Assembly (NCBI GenBank): GCA_024138025.1
Contig: JAMXBD010000717.1
Span: forward strand, 372,001-436,000
DNA from: Combretum micranthum
Taxonomy: Eukaryota > Streptophyta > Magnoliopsida > Myrtales > Combretaceae
Length of the DNA: 64,000 bases
Direction of reading: 5' to 3'
Below are positions 55,369-64,000 of the stretch, piece by piece. Both the position numbers and the translations under genes were made by a program. Position 1 is the first letter of the stretch. Each line of letters begins with the position of its first letter. Under the pieces are notes generated by a model. It did no database searches. It worked only from the letters and a program-made list of their open reading frames with translations, and was not told the origin of the DNA.

Positions 55369-58028
55369 TATAAGGACTTGACATGCCTTAAATAAAAAAT
55401 TCAAGCAATATCCTGTCCCCCAGCCACATATAATATCTTAAGTATTACACATACAGGCCTCCTAAAAAGATATGTTTTTGTTGAACATTGCTTGTTAGTT
55501 GTAAATTCCGAAATCGTTTATTTAGATTTTCAAATAATTGGATTTAGCAGCAGTGAATTAATCTTAATAAAAGCATTTCAAGCTTCTACTATCATGAGAA
55601 GATCAACTTTCTCAAAAACAAATCCTTAAAAGCCTATTACAAAACATATGGGCTTCACCAGGCCCTTAAAGAAAATTACAGCTTTCATAAAGATAAATGC
55701 AGCCCTTTAATAAAACAAAAACATAACAAAATATATTCTTTGGTCCTAAGCCACTTCACTCATCCACAAGTTCTCCCAAGTCATCCCATACTCCAAAAAC
55801 AAACATCATCATCATCATTATCATCCTCATTATCAAACCAACATCATCAAATCATTATCGTCATCAATATCGCCATCATCATCATCGTTATCAAAACAAC
55901 ACTTGGATGGAGGCAACAAAAATAATAATGAGCTAAAACCAGTATATAGTAACACAACCATACACGAAGCAACACACAAGCTTAACTAAATACAATGCAG
56001 CAACGACAGGTTATTATCTTTGAATTAAATTAAATTAAATAAATCAACACTGGAGCACTAACACTCTGATTGCACTCTTGGGAATCTAGGAGTCCCGAGT
56101 AATAGCAGCTGTTTAAGGGGTTGATATAGGCAGTTCGGATTTTTATATCTCTTATATCTAACCAATAAAGAGAAATATAGCCTTATTTAGGGTTTATAGT
56201 TGTTATGCACACTCTACCCATCATAGTCTATAATACAATAGGGCTCAACCGGTCCCATAAACGTGATTCCCACTATATCACTTCTCGTTAATCAAGATAG
56301 ACATTGTGATGATACTGTTTGCCCCATCAGCGACCTATTGAGCTACTTATGAATTACCATTGCATCATGACATACCATTGCATCATGGTATTTGCCATTG
56401 CATAATGATGTTGAGGTAGCTTAAGTGCTTAACTATCATGCCCGTCTCCGAATAAAGTTGTTGCTTCCCGAACGAGATTAAACGACACAAGCACAAGCAA
56501 CACTCAATTATTAGGCTGAGTTTAAGTTTTAGTTCATTTGGGATGCCTATCCTAACAGACAACAAGCACATCACTTTGTACCTTTCACATTGGAAATCGA
56601 AAAAGAGACAAAGGGTAAATCAAAATCCATTTCAGAAGATAAACCAGCTATCAATATATCTATCCAAGAATTAAACTCATATAAGAAATTTAATTAATTA
56701 TTCACTAAAACCAAACTTTTATTAAAACATTATTTGATTAGACACTAAGTAGGAATCCCATCATGGCTGCGGAGATTGCCCTACTGAGATACAAACAATT
56801 TTCTATTGTCTGTCAAATTATTTCTTTTCTCTTTGTTTATAATCATTTATTACAAAAGCATCATCATATCATTCATATTTAAAAATACTCATTTCACAAG
56901 AAAACACACATTTTAAACAACATACTCCCCATCTAATACATGGTTAAACCTAATACATTAGTCTAAACCAATTATTAGCTTTTAAGCCTATTTTAACTTA
57001 ATTCTAGCCAAATTGATTAGACTTAATCATTCAACTTCATTACTAAGTGAAGTTAATTAAACTAAATCAATCTAATTCATTTTAAGTCATTGAAGTTCAT
57101 TAAGCCATGTTGAACTTTAGATTATTAACTAAGTTTATTTTATATCTAACTTCTATGTTTAATCCAATTATTTATTAAATCTATAAGTTCACTAAACTCA
57201 TTCTTAATTATATCATGTAACTAATATAACATATTAGCTATCATTTATCTTTTTCATTTTCATTTTATTTTTATTTTATTCAAATTTTTATGAAGAACAC
57301 GCTAGGTGTACGGTCGTGTTCACCCTTGTACATGCATAAGAAAAAACACAATCAAATACATCGCATCGTGTTTCCATTATGCTTTTGAGATCAGAGAGAA
57401 GCATGGTGTGATACCTTAAGCCGTGTTTCAGTTGTGCTTCTCTTTGAATAGAAATATTTGAGAAAATACAATGCACAAAAGAAAAACACGCGTGCTTCGC
57501 CCGTGTTTAATAAAAAAATGAAGCACATATAAGTCAAAGAGAAACACGGTGAGATACATGTGGGCGTATCCCCCTCATGTTTCTCATTGAGAGGTCTTAC
57601 TCCGAAGGCTCGATGAGATACACAATTAGAAGCATTAGCCCATGTTCTAACCGCATTTTACTTGACATATTATGCATGGGAGAAATAGAAAGGAACATAA
57701 GGAGATAGGTAAGGTCGTGTATTAGTCGTGCTATTCAGGAAATATAAGTATAATATGAATCAGAGAGAAGTATGGTTAGATAGAATGAGCCATGTTTCTT
57801 CTTTGATGAGTGTTTTTCAAAAGTTTTCAATGAAAAACGAAGAGCACAACTGAATCTAGATATCATGTTTCCCCCATGCTCTTTGCCCTATTTTATGTTT
57901 CAAAAACTTTACTTATTTTACTACTTGATTTATATCATTTTTCATCATATAACATTCTATAATTTGCTTAATTCATTTAATCTATGAAATCTCAATTTCA
58001 AACTTAGGTAATGGTTTGGGATATTTCA
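55369..58028 (-). repeat. 5' LTR of copy B, 2,660 bp
   Basis: The minus-strand start is TGAAATATCCC (58028) and the end is ...AAGTCCTTATA (55369). It shares with copy A 'gtcccgagtaatagcagctgtt.aggggttgatatag' at 56091-56131 and CCATTGCATCATG at 56377-56391. A CAT-repeat frame at 55740-55925 is simple sequence. Confidence 0.8.
57290..57605. repeat. Dyad phrase array in LTR copy B
   Basis: Pairs such as AACACG..CGTGTT, AGAAGCATGGTG..CCGTGTTT..GTGCTTCTCT and GAGAAACACGGTG..CATGTTTCTC repeat. They have the same role and place as the arrays in copies A and C but use different words. Confidence 0.7.
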
Positions 58029-59482
58029 ATAAAACAATAGAAGTTATATTGATTATTAAAGAGCAAATCCTTTTGGTATCTTTAATATTTAGACTACAAA
58101 TTTATTTAAATGCCTTTATAAATTATGATATTCCGTACCATAAAAAATAATTCCATGGACCTATGATAAATCAACACCAATTATTAGTAATTTGCGATAC
58201 CATTAAATGTCAATTCCCTTTAATATCAATATCCATTAATAATTCAAATTTTATGTCATTAATCTAAAGTTCCATCACAGATGCCATATATAATGCATTT
58301 AAATTTGTATTAACATCTTTCATTTCTTTAATTTATTTCCTTAACATTGATGAGTTTAAGGGGAAAAAAAGGCTTTTGTGATTTTTTTTTTTCCTTTTGA
58401 ATATGTTGTTCTTTCAAATAAATACTATTTATTATAGTTTGAATCAAACATTTTTAAGGTCTTTCATATATATATATATATATATATATTTAGTTTTACC
58501 CATTCTACAATACACATCTTTTGCGTTTAATATCTAAAAGTTATTTCTCTGATTATAAAAATGCCAACTACCTTAATTCTATTACTTATTGTATAATAAT
58601 ATGTATTTACTGTAGTTTGATTGTACAAAATTATCATATAAAAATCAAATTTTGATAAATATATAGTAATATATCTAAGCCATATTAATGATAAATTTTC
58701 ACGTAGTTTCAATTTGTTGATATTTCTTTCTCATACATCTAATTGTTACCTATGCATGTAATTATTTTTAAATTAATATTTTCATACAAGAGATATTGTA
58801 ATATTTGCACATGCATTATGGGTATGTGTTTGCTAGTGTTATATAACCAAATCCCAAACCTTCGTATATCAATAATTATGATAAGACACTTAGGATCCAT
58901 ACGTATTAAATTATTATCTTACAACAATTTCATAACTGCCAAATAACTGACGAAGCATTCATTTAATGAATAAATAGGAAAAATAAAAAATTTTTACTTT
59001 CGCAGAATTTTTCTTTACAACATGAAATGGAATTAATAAATTATCTTATAAAAAAACGATGGGGTAATGATCTTTGAATTAATGAGTACGTTTGGCAAAT
59101 CAAACATTCTTTTATAAGTTGCCTTATATACTAAAATTATCGAATTTAGTTATCTATTGCGTTATTGACATAAAATAAGAACATGAAATAAATTATATAA
59201 GGTTCAAAGCTAGACATAAATGTATTACCAAATCAAATGGATCCTCATTTTATTGCTATCAGAATTAATATAATTTTACAGATTTGATATTGATTTTACA
59301 AAATGAAAACTATGACATCATCATAAAGTAATTTTATTACTTACTTGTAAATATATGTACACTCCACGAACTAATGCCTCGGAAACCTTCAACTATTTTT
59401 GGACCATCACAAGTACATAGAAAACCCAGGTTTACTCAATGAAATTGATGGAGTTGAGGTATATTGAGGGAAAAAAAAGGTT
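58029..59482. other. AT-rich intergenic DNA, no gene seen
   Basis: TA microsatellite at 58468-58489. Frames at 58527-58712 and 58743-58946 are not protein-like. Confidence 0.65.
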
Positions 59483-59745
59483 AATATCACAAGTAGTATT
59501 TAAACTTTGATAAAATATACAATTAGATATCTACGCTTTGAAATTAATTAATTTAGTATCTAAAAAACTTTTCGTGCACGCCAACAGGATCTTTGTAAGT
59601 ATTAAATTGATCAATTTTAAGATTTTTTTTTCAGGTACCAAATTGATCAATTATAAAATTTAGATACTAAATTGATCAATTTCAAAATTTAGACATCTAA
59701 TTACATATTTTATCAAAATTTAGATATAATTTGCAACATTATTAA
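59483..59745. mobile_element. AT-rich MITE with long inverted arms
   Basis: The left arm (to about 59571) and right arm (from about 59655) are inverted copies of roughly 80 bp, both containing 'ttgataaaatat..aattagat.tct' and 'aatttagtatctaaa'. The centre holds further 'taaattgatcaattt' copies. No coding capacity. Confidence 0.7.
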
Positions 59746-61904
59746 AAAAAAAAATTATAACATAAACATGCTTGCCTAAAACGGACCCGTCTCACATGTT
59801 TTCTGTTGCTCTCCCTTCCTTCTATATATGTGAAGTGCAGATAACCGGCAATTGCTTTCAAGGTAAGCAGTTTAGTTTAGGGAACGACGGACATGTTACC
59901 ATACGTACAAAGAATGTTGGTGACGGTAATTGATTTACCTTCCTCTGGAAGGACTTGAATTTTCATAATATATTTTTAAAATTAGTATTATTGTATTATA
60001 TATTAAATATAAAATTAAATTCTACTTTTGAGATAATTAAAGGTTAATCCGGTAAACCATAGTTTAAGGGGAGTACCAGTTACAATTTTTCTCGTATTGA
60101 AAATGATTAGTTTCATGTGGAGATTTCTTGTAATTTTTGGGTCTCATAAACAAAATTCTTCTATTATCCTAAATTTTGGGACAACCATCTTAAATGTGAT
60201 TTCACAATTTATTATTTATCTAGTCAAAATATACTTGAAATATTAAATTTCATGCAATCACTGCATCCTACATTTATCAAATCCTTAATACTATCATCTC
60301 AATTAGTAGGTTACCTTAGGGATACAACAATACAACAATTTTAGAATCATTGTCGGAACTTTGAGTGTCTTTTTTTTTTCCCCGATTTTCTTTGTTAAAT
60401 GTCATATTCACTCAAAACTTTTACTCATCAAATTTACTAACTCAACTCTAATTGACAAGCAAAAATTTGATTGGGTATAAGATTTAGCAACTTCAAAAAC
60501 TTTGATTATGAAATTGGGAAATGTTCCAGTAGTATCCTTGACATTATCACTACTATTCCTCCATCATTATTAAACAGAAGATCTGGAAGTTTATAACAAA
60601 CGCCCATGCACCGAGTTTTTCACTCCATTCGATGCAAGAGGAGTCTACACTATTTTCAATTCGTACTCTTCATCAATAGTTTTTGGGCCGCCAAATGTTT
60701 CTTGTTCGATCATGTTATTTTAGTCTTATATCACAACTAATGTTGATCCGTAATAGATTAAGAGTCCAACACGATGAACAAATAACAATGAAGCTGCTAT
60801 AAAACAGGATGCAACGGACTGAAAAAAAGACAATTTCTTACCAGCATGACGAGTTTAGATGCAAGCGTTCATTGTGAATTTCACATGCTGCAGGACGCGT
60901 GCATGTGTCATCAAATTAGAGAAAAGATGGTTTGAATATAGATTAGAAAGGCGGAGTTGGACGCTTCTACGACGCTTCTACGAGAGCAAACTCATTTTTC
61001 TTAACCTTTCATATTGATAAATGAATTGGAGTTACACCATAAACTATTTATAATAGCCTTTTTATTTTGAAATATTTCTCCACTTAAGATCCCCCACAAC
61101 CTATGGCCCAAAAAAAAATCCCCTGCAATCTTATTTACACAAACACCAATTAAATAAAAATAATTATATAAATATCGTTGATTTTTATATGAATGCCCAT
61201 AGATGCCGCATGTCCTAAATGTGATTTTGCAATGGTACTACATTCATAAATCGCATTTGTTACATGTGATTTCTTTACAAAAAAAAGAAATCACATTGTT
61301 TAGATACAATTTTTCATTGTTATTTAGATTAATTAAAACTATGAGATTTGTATTTAGACAATTTTATCTGTAAAGTTGGTAAACAAGCCTTACATCCCTC
61401 TTATTTTCTACCTAAAAATAACTAATAACTAATTATGATATCAAAATATTTTTTTTAAACTATTTTCTAGTTTTGTAATAGACACTCACTATTGAATTTT
61501 ATAAACTATTAGTGGACAAAATTAATTAAGGTTTAATAGCCTAAGCGTTAAGCAAGAAGAAAGAAGCCAATTAAATATGATGGGACCCAATTGACATGTA
61601 AACTTGCAGAAAAGGGTTAAAAATATGCAAGGCAATTTTAACAAACCCAATCATAGCACCATCAATCCAAAACTCTTTGCCAGAATCATGTCATCCATTT
61701 AAATAATTAGTCTAGGCAAATATAAATTTATATAATATAAATTTCCTCGTCTACAACAATAAAATATAATTAGAAATTTTGAGTACAAAAGCAATACCAA
61801 AGAATAAATGATAGTAAAAATAAAGGTAAATAATCAAGGGAGCAATCATATTCTCACTTCATAATTTCGAATGTGTTCATAGCTCTATACTTAGAGTTTG
61901 AATT
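59746..61904. other. Intergenic DNA, no gene seen
   Basis: At 61208-61315, 'aaatgtgattttgcaatggta..aaatcgcattt' and 'gtgatttcttt..aaagaaatcac' (a small hairpin) echo the repeat near 19040-19330. Otherwise nothing is recognisable. Confidence 0.55.
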
Positions 61905-62078
61905 GGATAAATTACACAGGAAGATATCAATATTTTAGGGTAAGTTTAGTTCAGGTATCAACGTTTGGAGTGGTTAAAAAGAGGTATCAACATTTGGTAA
62001 TGTAAGTCAAATAAGGTATCACTAACGGACCGTCAATGACGTTGTTAACAGCATTCCGTCCTGTGACACATGTCAAAA
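61905..62078 (+). repeat. Left terminal inverted repeat of the MULE
   Basis: Begins GGATAAATTACACAGGAAG and runs to about 'gtgacacatgtcaaaat'. Confidence 0.85.
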
Positions 62079-62520
62079 TCATATTTTTATATATTATTGA
62101 AATTAAGAAGATCCGAATTTCGACCAGTATAAAGGGAAAAAAAAGAAAGAAATACTAAAAGACCCATGAACATCATGCACGTTTTCTCTTAGCGTCGAAG
62201 ACCGGATGTGCGCATGGACTCTCGAGCATCATCTTCTTCATCAAGCCACGATTGCCATCAATGAAGAGCACAAGCTCTTCTTCACCAAACAACTTCATTT
62301 TCCTTTTGCCCCTTTGATTTCCAACCTTTAGGGTGTTAAATAATCAAATTATTCTTGAATTTAAGTGATTTAAAGATAGATTTAAGATCAAATTTAAAAT
62401 TAAAATTTGATTTTTTAACAATTCCACTTCTTGAGTGCTTTCAAGATTAAAATTTTCTTGGCCTCTTCTTCTTCTAGTTTGATATTCTTCAACCTTTTTT
62501 TTCTCGCATCTTCTTGCCAC

Positions 62521-62900
62521 CTCTCTCTCTCTCTCTCTCTAAACCCAGCTATCAAACCCACTTCAACAACACGTTAAGAGAGTAACCCATCACCACCACC
62601 TTCAAATCTGCCCACCACCACAACACATAGATCTTGACCTTTCTTTCTTCCATCTCTCTTTCATTTTCTCTCTCTACCGCCCCTCACTCTCTCTCTTAAC
62701 CTAGGTATCAAACCCACTTCAACAACACGTTAAGTGAAAACTCATCACCACCATAATACTTAAATATTGAGCTTTCTTCCCCTTGCCTCTTCTCTTTCTC
62801 TCATTTTCTCTCTCTACCGCCCTCTCATACTTTCTTTCTAGACATAGCTATCAAACCCACTTCAACAACACATTAAGCAAACAACCCGTCACCTACATCT
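62521..62900. repeat. Triplicated unit of about 140-157 bp in the MULE interior
   Basis: 'atcaaacccacttcaacaacac(g/a)ttaag' starts at about 62550, 62707 and 62849. Copies 2 and 3 are preceded by 'cattttctctctctaccgccc' and copies 1 and 3 followed by 'cttcaaat(c/t)(t/c)gcccaccaccacaac'. A CT run at 62521-62540 precedes copy 1. Confidence 0.85.
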
Positions 62901-63088
62901 TCAAATTCGCCCACCACCACAACTTCCTTCACCACACACATAAACACCATGCATCCCGGTCCCATCCCCAACTACATAAGAAAAACCACCAGCCACTCCT
63001 AAAATAACCCAAATCATAGTGTGAAATGTCATGTGGTCATGCAAAGCAAACAAGAAGGTAGCTTTTTTTCTTTTCTTCCCCAACCAAA

Positions 63089-63125
63089 CCCCCCCCTCCC
63101 CCCCCCCCCCCCCCCCCCCCCCCCC
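63089..63125 (+). repeat. Poly-C tract, 37 nt
   Basis: C run with a single T at 63097 and 28 uninterrupted C, unusual in a strongly AT-rich context. Adjacent frames read it as poly-Pro or poly-Gly and are not genes. Confidence 0.95.
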
Positions 63126-63189
63126 GCGTCTCTAAATGGGTTAAAATTGGATCTTTTGGATTTTAAAAAAGTACACAAATTATTTTTTA

Positions 63190-63365
63190 TTTTAACACAT
63201 ATCACATGACGGAATGCCATTAATGAAGTCATTGATGGTCCATTAGTGATACTTTATTTGAATCACATTACCAAACATTGATACTTTTATTTAACCACTC
63301 AAAACGTTAATACCTCAAATGAACTTACCCCCAAATGTTGATATCCTTCTATGTAATTTACCTAA
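63190..63365 (-). repeat. Right terminal inverted repeat of the MULE
   Basis: The complement begins (TA)GGTAAATTACATAGAAGG and parallels the left repeat with scattered differences. Confidence 0.85.
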
Positions 63366-64000
63366 TTTGAATTTGTTAAAAGTCATACCTAGCCCACTTG
63401 CCCCAAATTATGGTCTTCAATAAATGGGTGTTTACCATACATGGTTGTCAAAATTGCAAGTCAAATATCCGATTGTACCAGTTTATGATTTTAGATGTTT
63501 TTTCATAATTAAAATAGATGAAAAATTGTTAAGGTACAGACCTTAAGTAGAATTATGAATTCAGATATACGATTTTATATATTTACGATTTTACCAATTT
63601 TGCACGGCTCTGTACGATTCTACGAATTTTGCAGGCTTGAGTGAATATTAAAATCGCGATTTTGACAACCATGATACCCATGTCATTAAATATAATATCA
63701 GTGAAAAATTAAATTGGTTGACATTTAGCATGATCAAATTAATTTAAATCTTCCATCCTAGTGATTGAACATCTAGCAATTTAGATTATAAATACTTATA
63801 TTAGGTATTTTAGTTTGCTTCAAATGTCCATACATTCAAAATTCTATTATAAATTTTGACAAGTAAAACTTCAATTAAGTATAACATTCAGTAATTTAAA
63901 ACTTCAAATATAAAATTAAAAACAAAAACACACACACACACTCATAAAATTCAAATAGTGGTTTTGATATTATCCAATGAACAAGATAAATACAAAAATA
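63366..64000. other. AT-rich intergenic DNA, no gene seen
   Basis: Short CA run at 63929-63941. Nothing else recognisable. Confidence 0.65.

Larger units (their letters stand above)
52470..58028 (-). mobile_element. Non-autonomous LTR retrotransposon (LARD-like, copy B)
   Basis: Read on the minus strand: 5' LTR 58028-55369, primer-binding site, 2.57-kb interior without coding frames, polypurine tract, and a 3' LTR kept only for its first 310 bases. The two LTR copies share the start TGAAATATCCCAAA and about 300 bp with roughly 15% difference by eye. The LTR is of the same broad family as copy A, which carries a gag start. B therefore looks like a parasite of A-type elements. Confidence 0.8.
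61905..63365. mobile_element. Mutator-like element with ~175-bp terminal inverted repeats, no transposase
   Basis: Left (61905-62078) and right (63190-63365) ends are long inverted copies, each containing GGTATCA(A)-CGTTT, GAGTGGTTAAA, TTTGGTAATGT and GGCATTCCGTC-like words. TTTGAATT flanks both sides (61897-61904 and 63366-63373); extended by one base it gives GTTTGAATT and ATTTGAATT, a 9-bp duplication with one mismatch, as expected for Mutator-like elements. The interior has no transposase. It holds a triplicated unit, TC microsatellites and a poly-C run, and could be captured host DNA (Pack-MULE) that I cannot identify. Confidence 0.85.

Noticed and set aside
55740..55925. Ser-rich plus frame with ATCATC repeats
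   Set aside because: Simple repeat inside the 5' LTR of copy B, on the strand opposite to the element.
63029..63232. Gly-rich minus and Pro-rich plus frames
   Set aside because: Both are translations of the poly-C tract.

Overview
The window is AT-rich nuclear DNA from a flowering plant, almost certainly a eudicot. The signs are a broken CC-NBS-LRR disease-resistance gene of the type with very long, intron-split LRR regions, a plant L1-type LINE with a DUF4283/zinc-knuckle ORF1, Copia and Gypsy LTR elements primed by initiator-Met tRNA, an Athila-like LTR, hAT-like MITEs and a Mutator-like element. I see no intact cellular protein-coding gene and no tRNA, rRNA or CRISPR array. The species cannot be named from this sequence.

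Layout. 1-3.0 kb: the 5' end of a large LTR retrotransposon on the minus strand (gag start, primer-binding site, LTR of about 2.6 kb) running off the left edge. 3.0-10.4 kb: AT-rich DNA with a hAT-like end, a decayed reading frame and the C-terminal tail of a histone H2A.X gene. 10.4-16.2 kb: a Gypsy gag-protease relic, a GC-rich exon-like block, Copia LTR debris, and a Copia gag-protease relic behind a 118-bp LTR. 17.1-17.6 kb: a hAT-like MITE. 20.6-26.9 kb: a nearly complete but mutated LINE on the minus strand.

28.2-50.7 kb: one CC-NBS-LRR gene scattered as four plus-strand pieces (28.2-29.1, 30.7-32.0, 36.7-37.3 and 50.0-50.7 kb). A 1.54-kb Athila-like LTR separates the first two. A complete but dead minus-strand Copia element, with target duplication GGTTT exactly at a 3' splice site, separates the next two. 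A 12.5-kb pile of LTR pieces and hAT-like elements separates the last.

52.5-58.0 kb: a non-autonomous (LARD-like) minus-strand LTR element with a 2.66-kb 5' LTR, a primer-binding site, a 2.57-kb non-coding interior and a truncated 3' LTR. Its LTR belongs to the same broad family as those at 0.4-3.0 and 38.3-41.2 kb. 59.5 kb: an AT-rich inverted-repeat MITE. 61.9-63.4 kb: a Mutator-like element with about 175-bp terminal inverted repeats, an 8-9 bp target duplication, and a non-coding interior with a triplicated unit and a 37-nt poly-C tract.

The genes do not form a working pathway. The window records a resistance-gene locus broken up by nested transposons. The most unusual structural signal is that several LTRs carry, at a corresponding internal site, copy-specific arrays of short dyad motifs that differ completely between relatives. 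No previously undescribed enzymatic or defence system is supported.
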